This document shows positions 9,562 to 18,605 of a stretch of 64,000 nucleotides of DNA, one piece after another (positions within the stretch are counted from its first letter, which is position 1; the number at the start of each line of letters is the position of its first letter). The translations under genes and the position numbers were made by a program. The notes below the pieces were generated by a model. The model worked only from the letters and a program-made list of their open reading frames with translations. It had not been told where the DNA came from and ran no database searches. Origin of the DNA: Saccharicrinis sp963665705 (lineage in GTDB: Bacteria; Bacteroidota; Bacteroidia; Bacteroidales; Marinilabiliaceae); contig OY762448.1 in assembly GCA_963665705.1 (NCBI GenBank), positions 5,642,001 through 5,706,000 of the forward strand. The letters run 5' to 3'.

Positions 9562-10969
9562 TAGTTACATAAAGTCTATTGATTGGTTAACGGTACTGGT
9601 ATATGTATTGCTGGTAGCTTTTGGTTGGTTTAATATTTATGCAGCTAATTATAATCCTGAAAATCCAGTTTTTTTTGATGCAAGTAAAGAGTATGCCAAA
9701 CAGTTGATGTGGATTGGTTTATCCATGGTGATAATTTGGGTTATATTTATGACTGATAGCAAATTCTATGTAGCTTTTTCATATTTTTTATACGGTTTAT
9801 CTGTCTTTTTGTTGTTTTCTGTAATCTTTTTAGGAAAAGAGATTAATGGAGCTAAATCATGGTTTGAGATAGGTCCATTAAGGTTTCAGCCCGTTGAATT
9901 AGCTAAGGTAGCTACTGCCCTTACTTTAGCCAGGTTAATGAGTCGGTACGACTTTTCTTTTAAAAAACGCTCTAATTTATTCAGAGTAGGCTTGGTTTGG
10001 ATTTTACCTATTATATGCATCCTTCTACAAAACGATACCGGATCAGCACTTGTATTTTTTATTTTAGTATTGCCTTTATATAGGGAAGGATTATCAGGAA
10101 GTATTCTTGTATTTGCCTTTATAGGAGCAGTCGTTTCTGTGCTCACTCTTGCTTATCCTAATGTTTTGATATTATGGCTTATTATTTTTAGTTGTTATGT
10201 ATTTCTTAGTATTAAGATAAACTTAAAAATAGTGGGTTATACTGTATTAATAGGTTTTCTGGGTTTTGGTTTTGGATATGTGGGTTTTCTTATTTTAGGA
10301 AGAAAACCCGGATGGGAAATATTTACTCTATTGGCTGCGGTATCTATATCTGTATTTCTAGTATATAAAGGTATTAGTAAAAGATTAAAACCAGTGCTGC
10401 CTGCTTTGTTATTTATGTGGGGAGCTATTGCGTTTACAATTTCAACAGATTATTTTGTTGAGCAGGTACTTTCCGAATATCAACGGAATAGAATTAATGT
10501 GTTACTTGGTTTTAAAGATGATCCTTTGGGTGCTGGTTATAATGTAAACCAATCTAAAATTGCAATAGGCTCAGGGGGTGTACTCGGAAAAGGTTATTTA
10601 GATGGTACACAAACAAAGTTTGATTTTGTTCCGGAACAAAGTACTGATTTTATATTTTGTACAGTAGGTGAAGAATGGGGATTTTTGGGTACTTCTATTG
10701 TAGTTGTATTATTTATATTCTTGATGATCAGGCTTATAATATTAGCAGAAAAACAACATTCTGCTTTTAGTAGAATTTATGGTTATTGTGTGGCATCTAT
10801 ATTTTTCTTTCACTTTTCTATAAATATTGGAATGACAATAGGTCTTGCTCCTGTAATAGGAATTCCTCTTCCATTTTTTAGTTATGGAGGTTCTTCTTTG
10901 TGGGGATTCACTACATTGTTGTTTATCTTTCTTAAGTTAGATTCTAATCGAGGGGAACTTATCAGGTAG
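9548..10969 (+). CDS. rodA: rod shape-determining glycosyltransferase RodA (SEDS family)
   Basis: SEDS-family peptidoglycan glycosyltransferase that works with PBP2. The 473-residue product is polytopic (about ten TM helices) and shows GAKSWFEIGPLRFQPVELAK, the late loop GYLDGTQTKFDFVPEQSTDF and the terminal GIPLPFFSYGGSS, all SEDS signatures. It is longer than E. coli RodA (370 residues); the extra length lies in hydrophobic segments of the middle (about 215-300), which is common in Bacteroidota. Last gene of the mreCD-mrdA-rodA run. No clear terminator follows. Confidence 0.94.
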   Translation: MPQNNSYIKSIDWLTVLVYVLLVAFGWFNIYAANYNPENPVFFDASKEYAKQLMWIGLSMVIIWVIFMTDSKFYVAFSYFLYGLSVFLLFSVIFLGKEINGAKSWFEIGPLRFQPVELAKVATALTLARLMSRYDFSFKKRSNLFRVGLVWILPIICILLQNDTGSALVFFILVLPLYREGLSGSILVFAFIGAVVSVLTLAYPNVLILWLIIFSCYVFLSIKINLKIVGYTVLIGFLGFGFGYVGFLILGRKPGWEIFTLLAAVSISVFLVYKGISKRLKPVLPALLFMWGAIAFTISTDYFVEQVLSEYQRNRINVLLGFKDDPLGAGYNVNQSKIAIGSGGVLGKGYLDGTQTKFDFVPEQSTDFIFCTVGEEWGFLGTSIVVVLFIFLMIRLIILAEKQHSAFSRIYGYCVASIFFFHFSINIGMTIGLAPVIGIPLPFFSYGGSSLWGFTTLLFIFLKLDSNRGELIR

Positions 10970-11156
10970 AAAGTTACAATTTTTTACTATTTTTGTTGCA
11001 ATTTCGGATTTTAAGCAAGTAATCTACTTTAAATCAGTGTGTTGTGTTGGGTTTTGATTGAAAGTGGTGTATTTGACTTATTACGATTTTATTCGTAAAT
11101 TAAGTAATGCCATAGAATATATCGGGGCTAAAACTACTAAATATTAAAAGGAGAAA

Positions 11157-11180
11157 TCCTTCTTAAAATTTTAAGAAGGA
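11157..11180. promoter_or_regulatory. perfect 24-bp palindrome in the kamA-like leader
   Basis: The half-site TCCTTCTTAAAA is followed directly by its exact reverse complement. As RNA it would form a stem-loop that includes AAGGAG, a Shine-Dalgarno-like sequence rare in this phylum. As DNA it could be a dimer-binding operator. No T-tract follows, so it is not a terminator for rodA. The rest of the 276-nt gap (10970-11245) shows nothing clear apart from the small reading frame at 11189. Confidence 0.5.
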
Positions 11181-11188
11181 GATTTAAT

Positions 11189-11227
11189 ATGTTTAAAAAT
11201 TACTTGCTGTTAACCGACTTATGGTAA
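11189..11227 (+). CDS. possible 12-residue leader peptide
   Basis: Reads MFKNYLLLTDLW then stop. An AAGGAG sequence in the right arm of the palindrome lies about 9 nt before the ATG, an unusually good ribosome binding site for this DNA. It ends 18 nt before the KamA-like gene. It contains three Leu codons in a row and could be an attenuator peptide, but a 13-codon frame can arise by chance in this AT-rich DNA. Confidence 0.2.
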   Translation: MFKNYLLLTDLW

Positions 11228-11245
11228 TAACTTTTAAAAGAAAGC

Positions 11246-12559
11246 ATGATTATGATGAAGTATCAAACGTATACGTTGCATAATTTTAAAAATATCCCGC
11301 AAATATCAATGTTGTCGGATGAAGATATTCTTAATATTGAGGTAGTAGGCCATGTTCTTCCTTTTAAAACGAACAATTATGTGGTAAATGAATTAATTAA
11401 CTGGGAGAATTTTCATGAAGATCCTATGTTTATATTAAATTTTCCACAAAAGGGAATGTTGCCGATAGAAGATTTTAATCATATGGCAACATTAATACAA
11501 TCAGGAGCTACAACTGCAATTTTAAGGGATGAAGCAAATTTGATTCGTGAGAAATTAAATCCTCATCCTGCTGGTCAGTTAGAGTATAATGTTCCGGAGT
11601 TGGATGGTGAAAAATTACACGGTGTACAGCATAAATACCGCGAAACTATGTTGTTTTTCCCATCTCAAGGACAGACTTGTCATGCATATTGTACGTTTTG
11701 TTTTAGGTGGCCTCAGTTTACAAATATGCACGATATTAAATTCTCAATGAAAGAGATTGATTTAATTATCGAGTATATAAAACTACATCCTGAAATTACA
11801 GATCTTCTTATTACAGGAGGGGATCCAATGGTTATGAAAGCAAGTATTTTTGATACTTATATTTCAAAAATAATAGATGCTGATATTGAGCACTTGCAAA
11901 CAATCAGAATAGGATCAAAGTCATTAAGTTTTTGGCCATACAGATATTTAACAGATTCTGATGCAGATGAAATGATATCTGCATTTGAAAAAATAACAAA
12001 GTCAGGATTAAATTTGTCATTTATGGCTCACTTTAATCATCCAATGGAGCTTGAGACTGATGCGGTTCAAAAAGCTGTGAAAAGAATTCGTGAAACTGGA
12101 GCAATAATTCGAACCCAATCTCCGGTTCTTAATCATATTAATGCTCATGGTGATATTTGGGCAGATATGTGGAGAAAACAAGTGAATCTGGGCATGGTAC
12201 CTTATTATATGTTTATAGCCAGAGATACAGGTGCTCAAGATTATTTTGGAATCCCAATTGTAAAGGCATGGAGTATATTTAAAAAGGCGTATACTCAGGT
12301 TAGTGGTATTGCACGGACCGTACGGGGACCTAGTATGTCATGTACACCAGGAAAGGTTAGAGTTGTAGGCGTAACAGAAATAAAAGGGGAGAAAATACTC
12401 ACTCTTGAATTTATTCAAGGAAGAAATAGTGATTGGGTTGCACGTCCTTTCTTTGCTAAATTTGATTGTCATGCACAATGGATTGATGATTTAGAGCCTG
12501 CATTTGGAATGGAAAGCTTCTTCTTTGAAGATGAGCTTGCTGAGATGTTATTAAAATAG
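11246..12559 (+). CDS. KamA-family radical SAM protein (lysine 2,3-aminomutase-like)
   Basis: Radical SAM enzyme related to lysine 2,3-aminomutase. The 437-residue product carries the [4Fe-4S] motif CHAYCTFC (Cys near 145, 149 and 152) and the SAM-binding TGGDPM. Canonical KamA has a Gly-rich PLP-lysine motif (PGGGGK-type). Here the corresponding stretch reads RGPSMSCTPGKVRVVG, with only one Gly before the Lys, so PLP use and lysine as substrate are uncertain. No beta-lysine or lysine-fermentation genes (kamDE, kal, kce) are near. It stands alone between rodA and a terminator. Safest call: KamA-like radical SAM protein of unknown substrate. The start gives MIMMKYQ; the ATG at 11252 or 11255 is equally possible. 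Confidence 0.78.
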   Translation: MIMMKYQTYTLHNFKNIPQISMLSDEDILNIEVVGHVLPFKTNNYVVNELINWENFHEDPMFILNFPQKGMLPIEDFNHMATLIQSGATTAILRDEANLIREKLNPHPAGQLEYNVPELDGEKLHGVQHKYRETMLFFPSQGQTCHAYCTFCFRWPQFTNMHDIKFSMKEIDLIIEYIKLHPEITDLLITGGDPMVMKASIFDTYISKIIDADIEHLQTIRIGSKSLSFWPYRYLTDSDADEMISAFEKITKSGLNLSFMAHFNHPMELETDAVQKAVKRIRETGAIIRTQSPVLNHINAHGDIWADMWRKQVNLGMVPYYMFIARDTGAQDYFGIPIVKAWSIFKKAYTQVSGIARTVRGPSMSCTPGKVRVVGVTEIKGEKILTLEFIQGRNSDWVARPFFAKFDCHAQWIDDLEPAFGMESFFFEDELAEMLLK

Positions 12560-12593
12560 CTTAAGATATTTCTTTATAGAAAAGTAACACATT

Positions 12594-12644
12594 AACAACC
12601 GTATATTACACTTTATAAGGTAATATATGGTTGTTTCTTTTTTT
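12594..12644 (+). terminator. terminator after the KamA-like gene
   Basis: A 16-bp stem (12594-12609 with 12620-12635), nearly perfect, encloses a 10-nt loop and is followed by TCTTTTTTTT. Strong intrinsic terminator. Confidence 0.88.
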
Positions 12645-12659
12645 ATATAAATATTAAGC

Positions 12660-12667
12660 TATTTTTG
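12660..12667 (+). promoter_or_regulatory. -7 box upstream of the flippase-like gene
   Basis: TATTTTTG fits TAnnTTTG. TTTC at 12634-12637 is a possible -33 element with a 22-nt spacer. The predicted start is about 20 nt before the TTG start codon. Confidence 0.4.
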
Positions 12668-12695
12668 TGGCATATAAATTTTTAATTGAATCATA

Positions 12696-13649
12696 TTGCA
12701 GTTCTTTAAAAAATATTCTAAAACGCTAAAGCTTATTGCCAAAGTAGTTTTATCTGTAGTAGCTTTATACTATGTTTTTCGAAAAATTGATTTTCAAGAA
12801 ACCGTAGAAGCTGTAGTAGGTATTAATGTATGGTTGTTGTTGGTATCTATTATATTGTATGCTATTTCACAAGTAATTAGTTCTTATCGTTTAAATACAT
12901 TTTATCAATATATTCCTGTAAAAATAAGTGTCATTGCTAATGTCAAATTATATTGGTTGGGCATGTTTTATAATATGTTTTTACCTGGAGGAGTTGGTGG
13001 TGATGGGTATAAAATATTTTTGTTAAATAAATATTATAAAACATCAGTAAAGAGATTAATAGGAACCATATTTGCAGATAGACTCAGCGGATTAGCCGTA
13101 ATCGTTATTTATATTTGTGGATTGGTCTATTTTATTGATTATGATCTAGGCAAATCAGGTGTTCCTGAGGGTGGCATAAAACTGGTGCATGAAATTTTAG
13201 TCTGGATAAATCCATTTCTAAATTATTTTGTAGTATTTATTCCAATTATAGCTATAGGTTATTACATATATCTTAAGTTATTTAGTTCGCATTTATCTCC
13301 TGTTACATGGAAAGTTTTTACTTTATCCCTTATTATTCAGGGATTACAAATGATATCAGCGATTCTTATTCTGAAGTCAATGGGTACAGAACTGTCTGGC
13401 ATGGAAGATGATTATCTGTTTTTATTTTTCCTTTCTAGTATAATGTCTGCTATTCCAATATCGCTAGGAGGTTTAGGTCTTAGAGAAGTAACATTCATGT
13501 TTGGTTCGCAATATTTGGGTTTAAATGAGGATCATGCAGTTGCATTAAGTTTAATTTTCTATCTAATTTCCTTATTTATTTCTTTGTTTGGAGGATATTA
13601 TGCCTATAATACTTCTCTTATTTTTAAAAATGAAAACATACAAGAATAA
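12696..13649 (+). CDS. flippase-like membrane protein (LPG synthase TM-region / UPF0104 family)
   Basis: Polytopic inner-membrane protein of 317 residues with about eight hydrophobic helices. It resembles the N-terminal domain of lysylphosphatidylglycerol synthase (MprF) without the catalytic domain. Family motifs visible are MFYNMFLPGGVGGDGYKIF (about 90-108), RLIGTIFADRLSGL and SAIPISLGGLGLREVTF near 250. The family is thought to move lipids or lipid-linked sugars across the membrane; the substrate here is unknown. Start: TTG at 12696 (MQFFKKYSK), since there is no in-frame ATG before the first TM helix. A separate promoter and the preceding terminator suggest its own transcript. Confidence 0.8.
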   Translation: MQFFKKYSKTLKLIAKVVLSVVALYYVFRKIDFQETVEAVVGINVWLLLVSIILYAISQVISSYRLNTFYQYIPVKISVIANVKLYWLGMFYNMFLPGGVGGDGYKIFLLNKYYKTSVKRLIGTIFADRLSGLAVIVIYICGLVYFIDYDLGKSGVPEGGIKLVHEILVWINPFLNYFVVFIPIIAIGYYIYLKLFSSHLSPVTWKVFTLSLIIQGLQMISAILILKSMGTELSGMEDDYLFLFFLSSIMSAIPISLGGLGLREVTFMFGSQYLGLNEDHAVALSLIFYLISLFISLFGGYYAYNTSLIFKNENIQE

Positions 13650-13694
13650 TTGATATTCCTTAATTCATTGATGCGTAATAACAGAATAAGTCGT

Positions 13695-13702
13695 TATTTT
13701 TG
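13695..13702 (+). promoter_or_regulatory. -7 box placing the priA transcript start on its ATG
   Basis: TATTTTTG fits TAnnTTTG. The expected transcription start, about seven bases beyond, falls on the ATG at 13709, so the priA mRNA could be leaderless. This supports the ATG at 13709 over the TTG at 13700. The -33 box is not clear. Confidence 0.4.
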
Positions 13703-13708
13703 TGTGCA

Positions 13709-16177
13709 ATGAAAACTGTGTATTTTGCCGATATTATATTACCCGTTCCCCTTCCAAGATTGTTCACATATGAAATATCGGAGGAATGGATTAATCATAT
13801 AGAAATTGGATCCAGAGTAATAGTTCCTTTCGGGAAAAAGAAAATTTATTCAGGAATTATATACGCCCTCCACGATACTAAACCTGAAGATTATGTAACA
13901 AAAGAAATCATTTCGGTATTAGATGAAAAACCAGTTGTAAATGAAATACAATTAAACTTCTGGAATTGGATTGCACAATATTATATGTGTACACTAGGGG
14001 AAGTGTATAAGGCAGCTTTACCTTCAGGTTTAAAACTAGAAAGCGAAACGAAAGTACATCATAACAAAGAATGGTCTCCAAATGAGATATTATCTCCAAA
14101 AGAAAATTTGGTTTTAGATTACTTATCAGAGAATAAAACTGCAACAATTCAGGAACTGAATAATATTACTGAGTTAAAAAATTCGTTGCCAGTAATTAAA
14201 TCGCTTTTAGAACGGGAGGCTGTTTTTGTAAGTGAAAAACTTAAAGATGGTTACAAACCTAAGACTAAAAAAGTAATTCGTTTATCTGAGGATTATTATA
14301 AAGAGCAGAAAATTCAAAATGCTTTTTCAGATTTAAGTTCTGCTAAAAAACAACTTGAGGTTTTTATGACTTTTTTTACTTTGATAGGAGGAGCTAATCC
14401 TGCTAATTTCTCAAAGTCGATAGATAAAAATGAGCTTAGAGATAAAAGTAATGCCTCTGCAACTCAGATAAAGGAACTTGTAAAAAAAGGAATTTTAATA
14501 GAAGAGGAAGAACAAATATCCCGATTGGCAAAATCAAATGATTCCTTGAGAGGTGTTCATAATTTAAATAATCCTCAGCAAAAAGCTTATGAAGAAATAA
14601 AGAATCATTTTGTAGAGAAAAATGCGGTTTTGCTTCATGGAGTTACTTCAAGTGGGAAAACCGAAATATACATTCATCTTATTAAAGAGCAATTAGATCA
14701 AGGGAAAAAAGTATTATATCTGTTACCTGAGATTGCATTAACTACACAAATTACCTCACGTTTAAAGAAAGTTTTCGGAAATGAATTGGGTATATATCAC
14801 TCAAAATACACAGATGCAGAAAGAGTTGAGGTTTATGATGATATTTTAAAGAATAATAATTATAAAGTTGTTGTAGGTGTACGGTCTTCTATTTTCTTAC
14901 CGTTTGATAATCTTGGATTGATTATTATTGATGAGGAGCATGAAAATACTTATAAACAATATGATCCTGCTCCAAGATATCATGCCCGTGATGCTGCTAT
15001 GGTTCTGGCTCATTATCATGATGCCAAAGTTCTAATGGGGACTGCAACACCATCTCTGGAATCCTATCAAAATGCTCGTTTAGGTAAATATGGTTTGGTG
15101 GAACTATGGGAGCGCTACGAAGGAATTCAAATGCCTAAGATTATAACAGTTAATGTTAGGGAAGAAAAGAGAAAGAAAAAGATGAGCTCTGATTTTTCTC
15201 CATTATTAGTTCAAAATATTAATGAGGCGCTTGAAAATCAAGAAAAGGTCATTTTATTTCAAAATAGGAGAGGCTTTTCACCATATCTGGAGTGTAACCA
15301 ATGTAGTTGGGTTCCTAAGTGTGATTATTGTGATGTAAGTATGACCTATCATAAGCATATTAATCAATTAACATGTCATTATTGCGGAAATTCCTATTCA
15401 TTACCCCGGGTGTGTAAAGCTTGTGGTTCACCTGCTTTACAAACAAAAGGATTTGGAACAGAGAAGATTGAAGAAGATATCAAACTCATTTTTCCTGATG
15501 TGAAAGTGGCCAGGATGGATTTAGATACATCCAGAACCAGAAAATCTCATGAAACTATCATAGGTAATTTCGAAAGAGGCGAAATAGATATTCTGATTGG
15601 GACTCAAATGATTTCTAAAGGTTTAGATTTTGATGATGTAAGTGTTGTTGGGATCTTAAACGCTGACAGTATGCTAAATTATCCTGATTTCAGAGCATTT
15701 GAGCGAAGTTTTCAACTGATGTCACAAGTGAGTGGGCGAGCCGGAAGAAAAAGGAAACAGGGAACCGTTATTTTACAAACTTCAAATCCAGATAATCCAG
15801 TTATTGTTGACGTCATAAATAATAATTTTAAGCAGCATTTTCAAACTCAAATGGAAGAGCGGCAAGCCTATAAGTATCCGCCTTATTACAGGTTGATTTA
15901 TTTGACCGTGAAACATCGAAATCAAAATACAGTTAACCAGGCTTCTGATTATTTAGGTGAATATTTAAGAGGTGTATTTAGCCATAGAGTAGTTGGTCCG
16001 CAGGCGCCTACAATTAGTAAGATTCAGAATTGGCATTTACGTAAAATTATGCTGAAAATAGAGAGTGGTGTATCACTAAATAAGGTTAAGGACCTAATAC
16101 AAGATGCAATTACAACTTTGGTTTCGCATCCTGGGTTTAAGGCCACTGTTGTTCAGGCAGATGTTGATCCGATGTAG
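13709..16177 (+). CDS. priA: primosomal protein N' (replication restart helicase PriA)
   Basis: Superfamily 2 3'-5' helicase that reloads the replisome at stalled forks. The 822-residue product has the N-terminal DNA-binding domain (about 1-105), a winged-helix part, Walker A GVTSSGKTE (about 311-319), Walker B DEEH near 408, and two zinc-binding clusters of Cys (about 528-572: CNQC, CDYC, CHYC, CKAC). Helicase motifs GTATPS and SGRAGR follow. I use ATG 13709 (MKTVYFADI), which matches the typical PriA N terminus; a TTG nine bases upstream is in frame. It is convergent with the DUF58 cluster; the 74-nt gap between them has no clear terminator. Confidence 0.95.
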   Translation: MKTVYFADIILPVPLPRLFTYEISEEWINHIEIGSRVIVPFGKKKIYSGIIYALHDTKPEDYVTKEIISVLDEKPVVNEIQLNFWNWIAQYYMCTLGEVYKAALPSGLKLESETKVHHNKEWSPNEILSPKENLVLDYLSENKTATIQELNNITELKNSLPVIKSLLEREAVFVSEKLKDGYKPKTKKVIRLSEDYYKEQKIQNAFSDLSSAKKQLEVFMTFFTLIGGANPANFSKSIDKNELRDKSNASATQIKELVKKGILIEEEEQISRLAKSNDSLRGVHNLNNPQQKAYEEIKNHFVEKNAVLLHGVTSSGKTEIYIHLIKEQLDQGKKVLYLLPEIALTTQITSRLKKVFGNELGIYHSKYTDAERVEVYDDILKNNNYKVVVGVRSSIFLPFDNLGLIIIDEEHENTYKQYDPAPRYHARDAAMVLAHYHDAKVLMGTATPSLESYQNARLGKYGLVELWERYEGIQMPKIITVNVREEKRKKKMSSDFSPLLVQNINEALENQEKVILFQNRRGFSPYLECNQCSWVPKCDYCDVSMTYHKHINQLTCHYCGNSYSLPRVCKACGSPALQTKGFGTEKIEEDIKLIFPDVKVARMDLDTSRTRKSHETIIGNFERGEIDILIGTQMISKGLDFDDVSVVGILNADSMLNYPDFRAFERSFQLMSQVSGRAGRKRKQGTVILQTSNPDNPVIVDVINNNFKQHFQTQMEERQAYKYPPYYRLIYLTVKHRNQNTVNQASDYLGEYLRGVFSHRVVGPQAPTISKIQNWHLRKIMLKIESGVSLNKVKDLIQDAITTLVSHPGFKATVVQADVDPM

Positions 16178-16251
16178 AATTTATATGTAATCCAACTTTA
16201 ATAATAAGCAGCTAAGCGTATAAAAGTTCTGTGTTTATAGCTTTTTAAGTA

Positions 16252-17592
16252 TTATAAGATACCTCTGGATTTTATCTCTAAGTATTTATTTAGCGTATTT
16301 ATAGTAAGGCCTTCAGGTGTTGTTAAAATTGTTTGTATTCCATGTCTGTTTAATTCTTTTACAATAAGTTTTTTATCATAAATAAATTTTTCAGCAATGG
16401 TTTTTATATAAATGTCTTCAACGCTATTGGCTCTTTTTTGAGTTACCTCTGAAACCTCTGTATTTTTAAAAAACACAACGACCAGCAAATGTGTTTTTGC
16501 TATTGTTTGTAAAAAAGGAATTTGTCGATGAGCAGAACTTAAACTTTCAAAGTTAGTATATAAAATCAATAAACTTCGATGCGTAATTTTTCTTCTGATT
16601 TGTGCATAAAGAAGCTCAAGATTTTGTTCTTTAAAGTTGGTTTGTTGATTATACAGAATTTCCATGATGGATTGCATATGTCTGCCATTTCTTGCTGCAG
16701 GAATCATAGAATGAATAGTATTACTAAAAGAGATTAACCCGGCTTTGTCATGTTTCAACATTGAAATGTTTGATAAAACCAAGGACGTATTAATTGCATA
16801 ATCCAGTAGTGACATTTCATTGAAAGGCATTTGCATATTACGTCCCATATCAATCAGGTTAAAAACTTGTTGTGATTTTTCATCCTGATATTGATTAACC
16901 ATTAAATGACCTTTTCGTGCTGTGGCTTTCCAGTTAATTGTTCTGTAATCATCTCCGGTGATATAGTCTCTAATCTGGTCAAACTCCATCTGATGACCAA
17001 TTTTTCTTATTTTTTTTATTCCAACTTCTGTTAATCTGTTAGATATTGCAAGTAATTCAAATTTGCGCATTTCAATAAAAGAAGGGTACACTTTTACCAT
17101 GGCATTTATATCAAAAATATACCTTCTGCTAATGAGACACAGTGGTGAGTTTATGATAATATTTAATGCTCCAAAATGATATTCTCCTCTATAAACGGGT
17201 CTTACTGTATATGTGAAATTCTTTTGATCGAAAGGTTTTAAATTAAAAACTTCCAGAAAATCTCTTTTCTGAAATTGAGTAGGTAACTCATCTATTACTT
17301 TCACTTTTATTTTATATCCATGATGATTGCTAAGTGATATATGAACCTTATTAAGATCGCCATTTGAAAAACGTTCTGGTAATTGTCTTTTTCCGGAAAT
17401 TTTGTTTTTACTGCCTTTATGATAAAGTAATATAAGATCTATAACTATTAGGGTTGAAAATAATGCAAATAATAGTTGAGTAAAAATAAAAACAGGTTGA
17501 TAATATTGACCAAATATCATCAGGACAACCAGCATTGCTAAACCAGCAAAGAATCTTTGATTTAAAAAGAGTGATCTCCAGAATTTACGCAT
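16252..17592 (-). CDS. DUF58 domain protein
   Basis: Membrane-anchored protein of 446 residues with two N-terminal TM segments (about 12-55), a beta-rich region and the DUF58 core near 200-245 (GDDYRTINWKATARKGHLMVNQYQDE). A von Willebrand A-like fold follows (VFNLIDMGRNM). DUF58 proteins are nearly always encoded beside a MoxR ATPase, as here (14 nt), and are thought to be its partner in assembling or inserting membrane or exported complexes. The biochemical role is unknown. Last gene of the six-gene minus-strand cluster that starts at 22444. Confidence 0.88.
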   Translation of the reverse strand: MRKFWRSLFLNQRFFAGLAMLVVLMIFGQYYQPVFIFTQLLFALFSTLIVIDLILLYHKGSKNKISGKRQLPERFSNGDLNKVHISLSNHHGYKIKVKVIDELPTQFQKRDFLEVFNLKPFDQKNFTYTVRPVYRGEYHFGALNIIINSPLCLISRRYIFDINAMVKVYPSFIEMRKFELLAISNRLTEVGIKKIRKIGHQMEFDQIRDYITGDDYRTINWKATARKGHLMVNQYQDEKSQQVFNLIDMGRNMQMPFNEMSLLDYAINTSLVLSNISMLKHDKAGLISFSNTIHSMIPAARNGRHMQSIMEILYNQQTNFKEQNLELLYAQIRRKITHRSLLILYTNFESLSSAHRQIPFLQTIAKTHLLVVVFFKNTEVSEVTQKRANSVEDIYIKTIAEKFIYDKKLIVKELNRHGIQTILTTPEGLTINTLNKYLEIKSRGIL

Positions 17593-17606
17593 ACAGGATT
17601 TTAGTT

Positions 17607-18587
17607 TTATCTTGGAATTTCAACTGAGTCAATAATTTGTTGAATGACTTGTTGGGTACTTACACCCTCCATTTCTTTTTCAGGAGTTAGTATAACTCTG
17701 TGAATTAATACAGGGGTTAAAACAAACTTAATGTCTTCAGGAGTCACAAAGTCTCGTCCCTCAATTGCAGCATATGCTTTAGCTGCATTTAAAATTGCTA
17801 ATGAAGCTCTCGGACTTCCTCCTAAAAATAAGTTATTTGATTTTCTTGTTTTTTCAACAATCTGAGCTATGTATTTTATGAGGTCTTGTTCAACAATAAT
17901 TTCTTTTACAAGAGATTGAAATTTAACAATATCGTCAGCTTTAACCACAGGGATTACCTGATCTAATTCCTTTTGATCTTTTCTGTTTTGAGCGTTTGTA
18001 ATAATTTTGATTTCTTCTTCCAAATTAGGATAGTCTAATTCTATTTTAAATAAAAATCTATCTAGTTGAGCTTCAGGTAACCTATAAGTGCCTTCATGTT
18101 CTACTGGATTTTGAGTTGCGCAAACAATAAAAGGAGGTTCCAACACTCTGCATTCTCCATCAATAGTAACCTGACGTTCTTCCATCACCTCAAACAATGC
18201 GGATTGAGTCTTAGCCGGAGAGCGATTAATTTCGTCAATCAATATTAAATTAGAAAAAATAGGACCTTGTTTAAATTCAAAAGATGAAGTTCCTGAATTA
18301 AATATTGTTGTCCCTAATACATCTGATGGCATTAAATCAGGTGTAAATTGAATTCTTGAAAAACCTGTTGAAATTGATTTGGCCAACAGTTTGGATAACA
18401 TTGTTTTGGCAATTCCAGGAACACCTTCTAAAAGAATATGTCCATTTGCCAAGAGTGCGGTTAACATTAAGTCAATAATCTTTTCTTGACCTACAATAAC
18501 TTTGGTCAGCTCGTTTTTTATTTGATAAACAGCTTTATTTAATTCATCTAAATTAAGCCTGTTTTCAAAAGGTGCATTATTTTCCAT
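17607..18587 (-). CDS. MoxR-family AAA+ ATPase
   Basis: AAA+ chaperone-like ATPase of 326 residues. Walker A reads GVPGIAKT (about 55-62), Walker B LILIDEINRSPAK (about 117-129), sensor 1 CATQNP and a C-terminal lid with GGSPRAS. All are standard for the MoxR/RavA class. It is expected to power maturation of a partner complex formed with the neighbouring DUF58, DUF4129 and DUF4350 membrane proteins. It is cytosolic, with no TM segment. The spacing of 14-19 nt to both neighbours fits an operon. Confidence 0.93.
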   Translation of the reverse strand: MENNAPFENRLNLDELNKAVYQIKNELTKVIVGQEKIIDLMLTALLANGHILLEGVPGIAKTMLSKLLAKSISTGFSRIQFTPDLMPSDVLGTTIFNSGTSSFEFKQGPIFSNLILIDEINRSPAKTQSALFEVMEERQVTIDGECRVLEPPFIVCATQNPVEHEGTYRLPEAQLDRFLFKIELDYPNLEEEIKIITNAQNRKDQKELDQVIPVVKADDIVKFQSLVKEIIVEQDLIKYIAQIVEKTRKSNNLFLGGSPRASLAILNAAKAYAAIEGRDFVTPEDIKFVLTPVLIHRVILTPEKEMEGVSTQQVIQQIIDSVEIPR

Positions 18588-18605
18588 TTGATTGATATTT
18601 CTTAA

